From positions 372,001 to 436,000 of the forward strand of contig JANSYQ010000001.1 in the NCBI GenBank assembly GCA_024742305.1: a stretch of 64,000 nucleotides of DNA, in the 5' to 3' direction. Under the pieces are notes generated by a model, which was not told the origin of the DNA, made no database searches, and was given only the letters and a program-made list of their open reading frames with translations. Below are positions 1-9,485 of this stretch, piece by piece (within the stretch, counting starts at the first letter, position 1; every line of letters starts with the position of its first letter). This stretch comes from a bacterium (lineage in GTDB: Bacteria > Bacteroidota > Bacteroidia > Flavobacteriales_D > Crocinitomicaceae). Both the position numbers and the translations under genes were made by a program.

Positions 1-263
1 CGCTTGAGTATACCGGATTCACCCGAATTTATGTGGATGCGCTAATCACTCCCGTTGCCACGCGCAACTATCCGGTAGGAGATATCAATGAACTTTCATC
101 AGTGTCCAACAAGATGTTTGGTGGTCGCGTAGGATGTATGTTCTACAAAGACGGTAAAAAGTGGTTCAACAAGTTCATGTGGGGTGTTGAAGTAGGCATG
201 CGCCCAATTGACGGATTTTACTTTTCTACCACAGTTGGATACTCAGTTTTCAGAGGAAAGTAG
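1..263 (+). CDS. 3' end of a probable outer-membrane beta-barrel protein (partial)
   Basis: The reading frame is open from the first bases (codons begin at base 3) and stops at 261-263, so only the last 86 or so residues are present. The tail is rich in alternating aromatic and glycine residues (GRVGCMFYKDGKKWFNKF, then GVEVGMRPIDGFYFSTTVGYSVF), the pattern of membrane beta-strands closing a barrel. This is inferred from composition only; no catalytic motif is visible. It could equally be another envelope protein. It lies on the same strand as the SIMPL-domain gene 83 bp downstream. Confidence 0.5.
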   Translation, partial: LEYTGFTRIYVDALITPVATRNYPVGDINELSSVSNKMFGGRVGCMFYKDGKKWFNKFMWGVEVGMRPIDGFYFSTTVGYSVFRGK

Positions 264-346
264 CCTGCTGCTTGGTTGGTGTAAATCAATAATTTCTGAA
301 CCCATTTCTCAAACGGCTGTACCCAATAGCCTAACGAAAAATAAGT

Positions 347-1324
347 ATGATGAAGCAGTTTACACTAACGCTGGCAACGCTATGCCTTTCGGGTATGGCG
401 TTCGCCCAGCACTCTGGAAATGCCAACTACCAAACCCAAGTTCGATATTCTGACAACAATATCAATATTCCTGCCCCTGTCAATAACGATTTAACGATCA
501 GCGTAAAAGGCATGGCCAACATCAAGCCTGATGCGTATGTAGCTATTTTTAGCGTCTCACAAACGGGAAAAACAACCGAAGAAGTCAACAAAATAATTGA
601 CGAGCGCATAGAAACGGCACTACAAGGAATCAGTGACGACCCTTCCGTTGAAACCTACGTGGATATGATTTCTTTTGTGCCAGTCTACAACTATGAAGTC
701 GAGAAAAAAATCTTCAGCAAAAAGACCTACAACGAAATTCCAGCAGGTTTCGAAGTGACGAAAAACATCCATGTAAAGTATACGGATCCCAACACCTTCA
801 ACACCATTATGTCCGACTTCTCCCAAGCGGAAATCTACGATTTGGTGCGTGTTGATTACTTCTCCGAAGACATTGGTACCATGAAAAAAGAGTTGGCAGC
901 CAAAGCAAAAACCATCTTCGAAGAGAAGTTTACCGACTATGAATCCATCATTGGAATCGACTTGGAAGGTGCCGACCGTATCGTGTCCGATGGATATCGT
1001 GTGGTACTTCCAGTGGAAATGTACAAATCGTATCAGGCCTACAAAAGTTCTTCATTGAACCTGAAAAAGGCGGCAAATGTCAATCAAGCAGCTAAATCAA
1101 CCACCTTGTACTATCAACCTCTTATCGACAAGGAGTTTGATTTCGTGATCAACGCAACTGTATTGGAGCCAGTGATACAAGTGATGTATGAACTTAACGT
1201 GCGTGTGGATGTACAGCGTGAAAAGGAAAAGGTGGAACAGCAAGAACCTACAGTAGTGAACAAAACAGAGAAGAAATACATTCTTGTTACACCGAACGGT
1301 GATGTGAAACCACTGAATTTATAA
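347..1324 (+). CDS. Secreted SIMPL (DUF541)-domain protein
   Basis: 325 residues with an N-terminal signal peptide ending near AFAQ (residue 21). The mature start, with ISVKGMANIKPDAYVAIFSV followed by a helix beginning TTEEVNKIID, matches the opening of SIMPL/DUF541 domains (beta strand with a G-x-G/A-x-x-x-x-PD turn, then a helix). Family members are periplasmic or surface proteins of poorly defined role. The last 50 residues, with a charged KEKVEQQEPT stretch, lie outside the domain. Two ATG codons are adjacent (347 and 350); no Shine-Dalgarno is seen, as is usual in this phylum. It is followed 70 bp later by another secreted protein on the same strand. Confidence 0.72.
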   Translation: MMKQFTLTLATLCLSGMAFAQHSGNANYQTQVRYSDNNINIPAPVNNDLTISVKGMANIKPDAYVAIFSVSQTGKTTEEVNKIIDERIETALQGISDDPSVETYVDMISFVPVYNYEVEKKIFSKKTYNEIPAGFEVTKNIHVKYTDPNTFNTIMSDFSQAEIYDLVRVDYFSEDIGTMKKELAAKAKTIFEEKFTDYESIIGIDLEGADRIVSDGYRVVLPVEMYKSYQAYKSSSLNLKKAANVNQAAKSTTLYYQPLIDKEFDFVINATVLEPVIQVMYELNVRVDVQREKEKVEQQEPTVVNKTEKKYILVTPNGDVKPLNL

Positions 1325-1394
1325 CAGACATGAAAGTAGAAAGGGAGTGTGGTGAGCATGCTCCCAAAACTACTTCCGCAAATACTTGTCGAAA

Positions 1395-1997
1395 ATGAAA
1401 ACGCAACTTGCTATTATTCTGTCGTTTTTCCTCATTTGGAATGTGACAGCCCAAAATAACAACGGCTTGGAAGACTCCGCTATACAACTGCATTTAGCAG
1501 ATTCGCGTGGATATCTAAAAACATCACAGCAGCTTTTTATCCATGGGAAAGACACCCTTTATTTGGACGTGAATTGTAAAGGAGGGTCGAACAGGCTACA
1601 ACCAATAGAACCGGAAAACGGTAATGTAGAAATTGTCGATTCTATTGATGTGAACGAAGATGGCGTGAAGGAGCTCTTTCTGTACCGAAAATGGACCTGT
1701 CATCATACGCCTTCCGTATTCGATCAATTTTGCATAGGGTGTGAAACTACTTGGACCGGACAGTATGAAGTTTGGGACCTGAAAAATAAAGAGAAGGTTT
1801 TCCAATTCATTAGTAACAGCCAATACCAACGGATACTATCCACCAATGTAGTTGATGGAGGAGGCTACCAATACGAAGTTTCAATTGATAAAAAGGGCAA
1901 CTTTCACTTTGAAAATCAATCTCTACAGGAAAACGAGGAAAGCAGAAAAGGGACCTACAAGTACGACCTCAATATGGGGGTGTACCAATTGAAGTAA
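1395..1997 (+). CDS. Secreted protein of unknown function
   Basis: 200 residues from the ATG at 1395; a TTG nine bases upstream is in frame but is a poorer start. The N-terminus MKTQLAIILSFFLIWNVTAQ is a clear Sec signal peptide. The mature part contains an acidic turn (DSIDVNEDGVKELFLYRKW) resembling the VNEDGVKEL strands of FG-GAP/VCBS-like or tandem beta-repeat proteins, followed by four cysteines (CHH, CIGC). I do not recognise a named family. Its stop lies 7 bp before the stop of the convergent transglutaminase-like gene, so the pair ends tail to tail with no visible terminator between. Confidence 0.7.
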   Translation: MKTQLAIILSFFLIWNVTAQNNNGLEDSAIQLHLADSRGYLKTSQQLFIHGKDTLYLDVNCKGGSNRLQPIEPENGNVEIVDSIDVNEDGVKELFLYRKWTCHHTPSVFDQFCIGCETTWTGQYEVWDLKNKEKVFQFISNSQYQRILSTNVVDGGGYQYEVSIDKKGNFHFENQSLQENEESRKGTYKYDLNMGVYQLK

Positions 1998-2004
1998 ACT
2001 TCAA

Positions 2005-4011
2005 CTACTCCTTCAATCGTCGCTTCATTTCCGACTTCCAGGCCTTGGCATCACTTTGAATGGTGGAGTAGAGTTTTTTCCCACGCTCAGCAGCCTTTTC
2101 TAGATTATCATACAAATGCTCATCGCGTTTCTCTCGAGACTCGTCCAAGCTTTTGGCACTCGTTTCTACATAATCCAAGCCTTCCTCGATAATCGGTAGA
2201 TTATTCATCAGGAAAATATGTCGTGAACGGGCGCGCAACATGATGTCCTTGCAGCGTTCCAATCGTTTGTGATACTTCGCCCAAAACATGCGATCGTAAT
2301 CTCTCAAATAACGTGCTTTTCCTTCCTCAGCGAGTGTTTTCAGCTCCTTCTTTTGAGACTTGATATAGCGCTCCAAATCTTTCACAGAGTTCATCACTTC
2401 CTTTGGGAAAAGCTCATTTTGAACAGAATCCTCAAGAACCATGCGTGCCAGTTCCAGTTCTTGCACAGCAATAGAATCATGCTCGGCAATGTTGTCTGCA
2501 ACGGCAATGCTGAAAGCAGAAACGTATGCATTCGCCACACGATTTTCGTACTCTGCCTCAACAATGTGATTCATTACGCCTTGAAGCGACGAGGTAGAAA
2601 GTAACTGATCAAAGGCATCCATAGTACTGTCAGCTGTGGCACATTTCGCATTGAACTCATCCAAAATGGCTTGCATTTCCTCGCTGATATTTGGATCATT
2701 AGGCTCTCCTTTCTCTTTGAATCGATCTCGCAGCATCTGATATTTTGCTAAGCGTTCTCCAGTGTATTGTGCGTACTCGTCCAGCTTTTCATTCGCATCC
2801 TGAATATCTTCTTCCAAATCTTCCACTTCTTTCAGCAATTTCTCGGAGTGCTTATTCATTGCTTTTTGCGCGGTCGCCTCTGCCTTAAACGATGCTTTGT
2901 AAAAGTTACGCTCTTGCTTGTTGAGGTCCTTTACTTGTTTTTGTGCCAATTTTGCATGCACAATGGCGGTATCTGCCTTCGCAATTAACTCCTCCCAAAT
3001 AGGTCGCTCGGCAAGGTTCGAAAGTTTTTTGATTCTCTTTTTCAAGTCCGTATCCAAAAATACACCCACCGTATTGTAGTAGTTGATTGCCACCACCGAG
3101 TGGTTTTCAGGATTGAACTCAAGTCCGGCATCCGCGTTGTGCTGCCATTGCTCAATGATGCTTTTTCCCATATACTGAGAAATCTTGGAATTGTAATCGA
3201 GAACATCCCCTTTTGGATCGCTCAGAGCCATTCGAACACTGTCTTTAGGCTGGCAAAACTGATCCATGTTTAAAGTATGCTCACGAAGTTGCCACTCAGG
3301 AATTTCAGGTAAGTGGGTTAACAAGAACGTATCCGGATGGACAAGGTAATAATCGTACGAAGTGTCCCGAACGAATCCAATTTTATCCGTGTAGGGGTCT
3401 TTCGCCTTCTCTCGCTCGTCGAACGCTTTCATTTTCCGTTCAATTTTTTTCTCCCATTTTACGCGTTTTTTCTCCTTCTTGAACGTGCGTTCTTTCGTCC
3501 AGCGTTTTGGGTAGGTTTTCTCCTTTCTTGGAATTCGACCGATGTATCCGGCATCCCATGTGGGGTCTGCTAGTTTCCATTTTCCATTCAGGTTGATGGC
3601 TACCCAAGCATGATCAGAATTGATGAGCGTATAGTCGTAGTCGGGATCAAAATCTCTGGTGTACCCTTCGATTCTCGTAGCTTCTATTCCTTGATAGCCC
3701 AGCATTTCGACCAAAAGTTCCACGTAACCAAAGCAAATCGTTTCCTTCTTTTTTAACACCTGCTCAGATGTCTGTCCGTGCAAAGGATTACTGGAAGTAA
3801 CCACATCGTAGTCGTAGTCAATGTTACTGATGATCCAGGCGTAGATGGAATCCAGTTTCGCCCGATCAGTGGAACAATTCTTAGTAAGATGATTACTCAA
3901 CAGTTCTGGAGAGGTTCTAATTTTTTTGGGAATCTTATCTTTTTTCTGAGCTAGGACAGGAGCACTCATCAGAACAAGGAGTGCCAGCAAGGTTGTAGTA
4001 TATCTGCACAT
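2005..4011 (-). CDS. Secreted transglutaminase-like protein with long coiled-coil tail
   Basis: 668 residues from the ATG at 4011, chosen because it is followed directly by a signal peptide (MCRYTTTLLALLVLMSAPVLAQ); a longer in-frame start at 4110 would bury it. Residues about 45-155 carry the transglutaminase-like Cys-His-Asp arrangement: Cys93 in KKETICFGYVEL, His134 in NSDHAWVAI and Asp149 in KLADPTWDAGY. This fold includes proteases and peptide-crosslinking enzymes, so the reaction cannot be named. Residues about 370-668 are strongly charged and heptad-like (for example EKLLKEVEDLEEDIQDANEK), predicting coiled coil. A TATTTTTG box lies 5 bp before the ATG on the coding strand. Confidence 0.78.
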   Translation of the reverse strand: MCRYTTTLLALLVLMSAPVLAQKKDKIPKKIRTSPELLSNHLTKNCSTDRAKLDSIYAWIISNIDYDYDVVTSSNPLHGQTSEQVLKKKETICFGYVELLVEMLGYQGIEATRIEGYTRDFDPDYDYTLINSDHAWVAINLNGKWKLADPTWDAGYIGRIPRKEKTYPKRWTKERTFKKEKKRVKWEKKIERKMKAFDEREKAKDPYTDKIGFVRDTSYDYYLVHPDTFLLTHLPEIPEWQLREHTLNMDQFCQPKDSVRMALSDPKGDVLDYNSKISQYMGKSIIEQWQHNADAGLEFNPENHSVVAINYYNTVGVFLDTDLKKRIKKLSNLAERPIWEELIAKADTAIVHAKLAQKQVKDLNKQERNFYKASFKAEATAQKAMNKHSEKLLKEVEDLEEDIQDANEKLDEYAQYTGERLAKYQMLRDRFKEKGEPNDPNISEEMQAILDEFNAKCATADSTMDAFDQLLSTSSLQGVMNHIVEAEYENRVANAYVSAFSIAVADNIAEHDSIAVQELELARMVLEDSVQNELFPKEVMNSVKDLERYIKSQKKELKTLAEEGKARYLRDYDRMFWAKYHKRLERCKDIMLRARSRHIFLMNNLPIIEEGLDYVETSAKSLDESREKRDEHLYDNLEKAAERGKKLYSTIQSDAKAWKSEMKRRLKE

Positions 4012-4123
4012 AAGTACAAAAATAAAGGTCCATCCGGCAGCTCCCGTTATGACAATGTTAAAACTGGTGAAAAACACGGGATAACCCTTGGTAAGCGTCT
4101 TTCTATTCATGGGGAATACTGCA

Positions 4124-4273
4124 TTTTTTCACCACAAAGCCACGGAGCATTAACCAAAGGGGATAAAAGTTTACAGAGGGATGTACACTAGATTATGAAT
4201 TCGTCATAATACTTAGTGCTCTTGCACATTCTAGTTATTAGACCTTTTTCTCCGTGGCTTTGTGGTGAAAAAA
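4124..4273. repeat. 150-bp MITE-like element with perfect 24-nt terminal inverted repeats
   Basis: The 24 bases at 4124-4147 (core CACCACAAAGCCACGGAG) are the exact reverse complement of 4250-4273. The interior is AT-rich, has no ORF, and is unrelated on its two sides. The element fills most of the 362-bp gap between the divergently transcribed genes at 4011 and 4374, a stretch in which I see no gene. No transposase and no convincing target duplication are visible. It may be a non-autonomous mobile element or a long hairpin; similar CCACAAAGCCACGGAG strings are, from memory, common between genes in other Bacteroidota. Confidence 0.75.
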
Positions 4274-4373
4274 CACAGCAATAATCTAAGCAATAAAATT
4301 ATCCATTACTATAGCTTGTAGGATTTAACATCCCACTAACAAAACGTGGTGCGGAATTTGTTCGCAATCCTCT

Positions 4374-5395
4374 ATGAAAACTTTTGTTCTTCTTCTTTCT
4401 ATAATGTGCTTTTCAGGTGTCTCTGTAAACGCTCAAATTACACTTCATTCCGACTCTATCACAGCAAAACATTACGAAAATGGGTTCATTCAGCAGAAAG
4501 AATATCGCCTTGAAAGTGGACTGCGTGCCTTTGTCAACTATTCCGATACGCTTCGAGGTCAAGTTATTGGAGGGAATTTGTCGAATGGTGCAAGCCTAAA
4601 GTTCGAAAACAATCGTTTGGTTGAAATTCATGCAGAACATTGGGCCGCTCCTCCTATAAGCCCAACGCATACTGCCATGCCGCCAAAAGTCGTTCGGTCT
4701 TGTCAACTGAAAGGAAATTTTAAAAACTTTGAATTGTACAATGGCTTCATCTATTATTTTGATGAAATAGGCAGTCGAACTTTAACTGAAAAAGTCACGA
4801 ACGGAGTTATTCAATACAATCCTCGGGTGAATTTAACCGCAGACCAATTAATAAAAGCTGCGTTAAAGAACGATTTGAACTTCAATGGTCGTGCGGAACA
4901 GCGCGAGTTGAATTACTTTACGTCTTTAAAGTTTGACTTGGATAGCAGCGCGATTGTCGACTTCCCTTTTCACGAGTTGAATTATTTCAAAAGGGTTAAA
5001 TCCATTGAGGTAAATCGCAAAGAGTATCGACTGGCTGATTACCCAACGAAAAAAGAACTCAAGGAGGCAATTTTGAATAGTGAGGGGATTGATGTTCAGA
5101 AGAAAGAGCCTATCAGACCCGGGAAACAGAGGCATTTCAGAAATATATAGCCGATAATATCCAATATCCTGAGGCTACCAAAGGTCAACCTATTCTCGGA
5201 AGAGTGTTTGTACAATTCGTTATTGAAAGGGACGGAAGCATTACAAATGTAGAAGTTATGAAGGGGCTATCTCCCGAACATGATCGCGAGGCAAAACGAC
5301 TCGTTCGAAACATGCCGAATTGGATTCCCGCACAAATGGGTGGAAGAACGGTAAGAAGTAGGCCGATGGTACCAATAAGATTTGATCTTCAATAA
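4374..5395 (+). pseudogene. Secreted protein with TonB C-terminal domain, interrupted by a -1 frameshift
   Basis: The first frame (4374-5150) starts with a signal peptide (MKTFVLLLSIMCFSGVSVNA) and runs through an unrecognised secreted region, then ends on garbled sequence after ...KKEPIRPG. A second frame takes over at 5123 and encodes a complete TonB-C domain: EAFQKYIADNIQYPE, then GRVFVQFVIERDGSITNVEV, ending at 5395. Restoring one G in the GGG at 5121-5123 gives ...RPGETEAFQKYI in one frame, the normal lead-in to this domain in Bacteroidota. No slippery heptamer is present, so this is either a real inactivating deletion or a sequence error. Intact relatives are periplasmic TonB-like or energy-transducer-like proteins. 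Confidence 0.8.
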
Positions 5396-5441
5396 TCCAT
5401 TCATGCTTTACTCTCGATGCGAAAAATCCCCTACAATTCAC

Positions 5442-5449
5442 TAACTTTG
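5442..5449 (+). promoter_or_regulatory. Bacteroidota -7 promoter box (ileS)
   Basis: TAACTTTG matches TAnnTTTG exactly and lies 21 bp before the ileS ATG at 5471, predicting a leader of roughly 16 nt. No good TTG -33 box is found at the normal spacing. Confidence 0.45.
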
Positions 5450-5470
5450 CGGATTGCAAAATCGCACAAG

Positions 5471-8400
5471 ATGAGTCAGAAATATCCAACGTACCAAGGT
5501 TTGGACTTGCCCAACGTTGCAAGTCGTGTGTTAGCTCAGTGGGAATCAGAGAAGATTTTTGAGAAATCAATTGAAACTCGTGAGGGAAACAAGCCTTTTA
5601 TTTTCTTTGAAGGTCCACCGTCTGCAAACGGTCTTCCGGGAATTCACCACGCCATGGGTCGTTCGATTAAAGATATTTTCTGTCGCTATAAAACCCTCAA
5701 AGGATTTCAAGTAAAGCGTAAAGCCGGATGGGATACGCACGGTCTTCCGGTAGAACTCGGTGTCGAAAAGGAACTGGGCATCACAAAGGAAGACATCGGA
5801 ACGAAAATTTCTGTTGACGAATACAACAAAGCGTGTCGCGAAGCGGTAATGCGTTACACTGATATTTGGAACAACCTGACCCGTCAAATGGGCTATTGGG
5901 TGGATATGGAAGATCCATACATCACCTACAAATCCAAATACATGGAATCCGTTTGGTGGCTATTGTCGCAATTGTATAACAAAGATTTGCTGTACAAAGG
6001 TTACACAATTCAGCCGTACTCACCGAAAGCCGGAACGGGACTTTCCACGCACGAACTCAATCAACCGGGAAGCTACCGCGACGTGACAGACACCACAATT
6101 GTGGCACAATTTAAGCTTCGAGAGGGAGAGATTCTTCCTTCCCCTTTTGGAGGAGGACAAGAGGGGGAGGACACAAAACCTACCTATTTCCTCGCCTGGA
6201 CCACAACGCCTTGGACTCTTCCATCAAATACGGCTCTGACAGTGGGCCCGAAAATCGAGTACGTATTGGTGCAAACTTACAACCAGTACACCAAGGAGCC
6301 CATGCAGGTGATTTTAGCGAAAAACCTTGTTGGTAAACAATTCACAAAAAATTACTTCGCCGTGGAGTCGGCGGATGAGTTGTCTTCCTTCACTGCTGAC
6401 GATAAAAAGATTCCGTATTTCGTTGCTGGAGAATGCTTGGGGACAGATTTGGTTGGTTTGAAGTACGAACAATTATTGCCGTACGCACAGCCTTATGAAA
6501 ATGCCGATCAAGCCTATCGTGTAATTCCGGGGGATTTTGTTACTACCGAAGACGGTACTGGAATCGTTCACACAGCTCCAACTTTTGGGGCGGACGATGC
6601 CAAAGTAGCTGCCGATGCTGGTGTTCCAGGAATGTTGGTGTTGGACGATAACGGAATCCCTGTGCCACTAGTAGACTTACAAGGTCGATTCACCAAACAC
6701 ATGGGTGAATTTGCTGGGAAATACGTAAAAAACGAATATTACACAGACGAGGAAGCGCCTGAAAAAAGTGTTGATGTCGAAATTGCCATCAAACTGAAAA
6801 CAGAAAACAAGGCCTTCCGTGTAGAAAAATACGTCCATAACTATCCACACTGCTGGAGAACGGACAAGCCAGTTTTGTACTATCCATTGGATTCATGGTT
6901 TGTGAAAGCCGCTATGAACAAGCAGCGCATGTCGGAACTAAACGACACCATCAACTGGAAGCCAGAATCTACAGGAACTGGGCGCTTCGGTAAATGGCTA
7001 GAAAACTTGAACGACTGGAACCTTTCTCGCTCCCGTTACTGGGGAATTCCAATTCCTATTTGGTCCACGGAAGAAGGTGACGAACGTACGTGCATCGGTT
7101 CATTAGAGCAACTGAAAGCAGAATGCGAAAGAGCGGTTGCAGCTGGTGTTATGGACAGCAATCCTTTGGCAGATTTTACGCCGGGTGATATGTCGGATGA
7201 GAACTACGACAAAGTGGATCTCCACAAAAACTATATGGACAACATCACTCTTGTTTCGGACTCAGGTAAGCCTATGCAGCGTGAGGCAGACTTGATTGAT
7301 GTTTGGTTCGATTCAGGTTCAATGCCGTATGCTCAGTGGCACTATCCATTCGAAAACAAAGAGATTATTGACAATCGTGAGGGTTTCCCGGCAGATTTCA
7401 TTGCCGAGGGAGTCGATCAAACGCGCGGTTGGTTCTATACCTTGCACGCTATCGCAACGATGGTATTTGACTCCGTTGCTTACAAGACGGTTGTTTCCAA
7501 TGGTTTGGTGTTGGATAAAAACGGACAAAAAATGTCCAAACGATTGGGCAACGCGATCGATCCGTTTACCACTTTGGACAAATACGGACCAGATGCAACA
7601 CGTTGGTACATGATAACCAATGCGCAGCCTTGGGATAACCTGAAGTTCGATTTGGACGGAATTACCGAGGTACAGCGCAAGTTCTTTGGAACTCTCTACA
7701 ATACGTATTCCTTCTTTGCTTTGTACGCCAACATTGATGGTTTTGATTATTCCGATGCGGATCTAGCTCTAGATGAACGACCGGAAATTGATCGCTGGGT
7801 ACTTTCAAAGTTGAACACTTTGATCAAAGAGGTGGATGAAGCCTATGATTCGTACGAACCTACACGCGCAGGACGATTAATTCAAGATTTTGTAGGAGAT
7901 CAGCTTTCGAACTGGTATGTACGATTGGGTCGCCGCCGTTTTTGGAAACAATCTACTGACGATGCCGCTGGGGCAAAAGATAAGTTATCAGCATATCAAA
8001 CGCTTTACACATGTTTGGAAACAGTAGCTACCCTTGGAGCGCCAATTGCACCATTCTACATGGATCAATTGTTCCAAGATTTGAATGCCGTTTCTAGTAA
8101 ACACGATTGTGAGTCGGTTCACTTGGCGCACTTCCCAGAAGCCAATGAAGCGTTGATCAACAGTGAGTTGGAGGCACAAATGGACATCGCGCAGCGTACA
8201 TCTTCTTTAGTGCTTGGATTGCGTAAAAAAGAGCGCTTGCGTGTTCGTCAACCCTTGCAAAAGATTATGGTTCCAGCACTCAACGACACATTTGCAGTAA
8301 ACATTCGCCACGTACAAGATTTGATCCTATCCGAAGTGAATGTGAAGGAACTAGAGCTGCTTGATGAAGACAACGATGTATTAGTGAAAAGCATCAAGCC

Positions 8401-8908
8401 GAACTTCAAAACCATCGGTCCGAAATACGGAAAACACATGAAAGCCATCGCCGCCATGGTGAATCAAATGTCGGGTGATGATATCGCTCAAATTGAAGCG
8501 AATAGCGGCTGGAAAGGAGAAGTAAACGGTGAACATATCGAGTTGGATTTGAATGATTTCGATATCGCTGCGCAAGATATTCCGGGATGGTTGGTAAGTT
8601 CCGATGGGAATTTGACCGTAGCCTTGGATGTGACCCTAACCGAAGAGTTGAAATCAGAGGGAATTGCTCGTGAGCTTGTCAATCGAGTACAAAACCTTCG
8701 AAAAGACTCTGGATTGGAAGTGACTGATCGTATCTTATTGAAAGTAGACACCAACGAGTTGATTCAAAACGCAATTGCTTCCAACAAGGAATACGTTTGT
8801 AGCGAAGTTTTGGCCAATGATGTCGTATTTGAATCCTTAGGAGAAGACGCTCTCGTTACTGACTTGGTAGACGCGGATGATGCGAAAATTGGCTTGGTGA
8901 AGAGTTAA
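5471..8908 (+). CDS. ileS: Isoleucine--tRNA ligase
   Basis: 1145 residues from the ATG at 5471; the frame is open 54 bp further upstream, but the predicted promoter and the usual MSQKYPTYQGLDLP start favour this one. It charges tRNA-Ile in the cytoplasm. The class I signature is the GIHH variant (GLPGIHHAMG, residues 57-60), followed by the KRKAGWDTHGLPVE strand. The editing (CP1) domain carries TTTPWTLPSN and GTGIVHTAPTFGADD. The second signature is KMSKR at 687-691, and a tRNA-binding C-terminal half follows. An odd PSPFGGGQEGED segment (residues 223-234) sits just before the editing domain and looks like an inserted DNA repeat. Complete and in frame otherwise. Confidence 0.98.
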   Translation: MSQKYPTYQGLDLPNVASRVLAQWESEKIFEKSIETREGNKPFIFFEGPPSANGLPGIHHAMGRSIKDIFCRYKTLKGFQVKRKAGWDTHGLPVELGVEKELGITKEDIGTKISVDEYNKACREAVMRYTDIWNNLTRQMGYWVDMEDPYITYKSKYMESVWWLLSQLYNKDLLYKGYTIQPYSPKAGTGLSTHELNQPGSYRDVTDTTIVAQFKLREGEILPSPFGGGQEGEDTKPTYFLAWTTTPWTLPSNTALTVGPKIEYVLVQTYNQYTKEPMQVILAKNLVGKQFTKNYFAVESADELSSFTADDKKIPYFVAGECLGTDLVGLKYEQLLPYAQPYENADQAYRVIPGDFVTTEDGTGIVHTAPTFGADDAKVAADAGVPGMLVLDDNGIPVPLVDLQGRFTKHMGEFAGKYVKNEYYTDEEAPEKSVDVEIAIKLKTENKAFRVEKYVHNYPHCWRTDKPVLYYPLDSWFVKAAMNKQRMSELNDTINWKPESTGTGRFGKWLENLNDWNLSRSRYWGIPIPIWSTEEGDERTCIGSLEQLKAECERAVAAGVMDSNPLADFTPGDMSDENYDKVDLHKNYMDNITLVSDSGKPMQREADLIDVWFDSGSMPYAQWHYPFENKEIIDNREGFPADFIAEGVDQTRGWFYTLHAIATMVFDSVAYKTVVSNGLVLDKNGQKMSKRLGNAIDPFTTLDKYGPDATRWYMITNAQPWDNLKFDLDGITEVQRKFFGTLYNTYSFFALYANIDGFDYSDADLALDERPEIDRWVLSKLNTLIKEVDEAYDSYEPTRAGRLIQDFVGDQLSNWYVRLGRRRFWKQSTDDAAGAKDKLSAYQTLYTCLETVATLGAPIAPFYMDQLFQDLNAVSSKHDCESVHLAHFPEANEALINSELEAQMDIAQRTSSLVLGLRKKERLRVRQPLQKIMVPALNDTFAVNIRHVQDLILSEVNVKELELLDEDNDVLVKSIKPNFKTIGPKYGKHMKAIAAMVNQMSGDDIAQIEANSGWKGEVNGEHIELDLNDFDIAAQDIPGWLVSSDGNLTVALDVTLTEELKSEGIARELVNRVQNLRKDSGLEVTDRILLKVDTNELIQNAIASNKEYVCSEVLANDVVFESLGEDALVTDLVDADDAKIGLVKS
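6131..6172 (+). repeat. Palindrome-like repeat inserted in frame in ileS
   Basis: A pyrimidine tract TCCTTCCCC (6136-6144) is followed by a purine tract GGGGGAGGA (6163-6171) that pairs with it at 8 of 9 positions, with TTTTGGAGGAGGACAAGA between. This C-rich/G-rich pair stands out against the gene and encodes a low-complexity PSPFGGGQEGED loop. It resembles small intergenic repeats of Bacteroidota, from memory. Confidence 0.45.
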
Positions 8909-9024
8909 GTCATTTATGTTTATTCACTAATGGCTTGATTCTAGGCGACTTTCGCTTCTGAAAAAATATTCGTTTTTGGCAAGATTTCCTTAACTTGCAT
9001 TTCACAAGCATTTAATTTTTACAG

Positions 9025-9411
9025 ATGAGATCAGACTGTCCCGTGAGCTATGCCCTTGATTTCTTTGGTGATAAGTGGACCCTCTTGATTGTTCGCGATC
9101 TGATTCAAGGGAAAAAGTTCTACAAAGAGTTTCAGGCTTCCGGTGAGGGAATTGCTACCAACATACTCTCAAATCGACTGAAGAAGTTGGAGAAAATGGG
9201 CGTTGTTGAATGGAAAGTATATGAACAGCTAAAAACGAAGAAAGAATATTCACTAACCGAAAAAGGAAAGGAACTTATCCCAGTACTCATCGAGTTGATC
9301 GTTTGGTCGAACAAGTTTCAGGGTAATTTGGCAGTTTCCGACTATTTCATTAAGCGCGCAAACGAAGATCGCGAAGGACTGATCTCCACCATTCGTGGAC
9401 GTTTGGAGTAG
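9025..9411 (+). CDS. HxlR-family winged-helix transcriptional regulator
   Basis: 128 residues. The HxlR signature is nearly canonical: CPVSYALDFFGDKWTLLIVR at the N-terminus, then EGIATNILSNRLKKLEKMGV (recognition helix region) and the wing ending EYSLTEKGKELIPVL. These regulators bind DNA as dimers and often respond to aldehydes, quinones or disulfide stress through the N-terminal cysteine, which is present as Cys5. Start at the ATG at 9025 places that cysteine at the usual position. It stands between ileS and a beta-lactamase-like lipoprotein 74 bp downstream on the same strand; whether it controls that gene is unknown. Confidence 0.93.
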   Translation: MRSDCPVSYALDFFGDKWTLLIVRDLIQGKKFYKEFQASGEGIATNILSNRLKKLEKMGVVEWKVYEQLKTKKEYSLTEKGKELIPVLIELIVWSNKFQGNLAVSDYFIKRANEDREGLISTIRGRLE

Positions 9412-9485
9412 CATTCGTAGGATAGAAAGTCAACCTCCAAACAAGTAATCGCAAATTTTCCTAAATCATCAGAAATACACACAAA

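Noticed and set aside
5115-5130. Programmed -1 frameshifting in the TonB-C protein
   Set aside because: The bases at the shift do not form an X XXY YYZ slippery site and no downstream structure is obvious.
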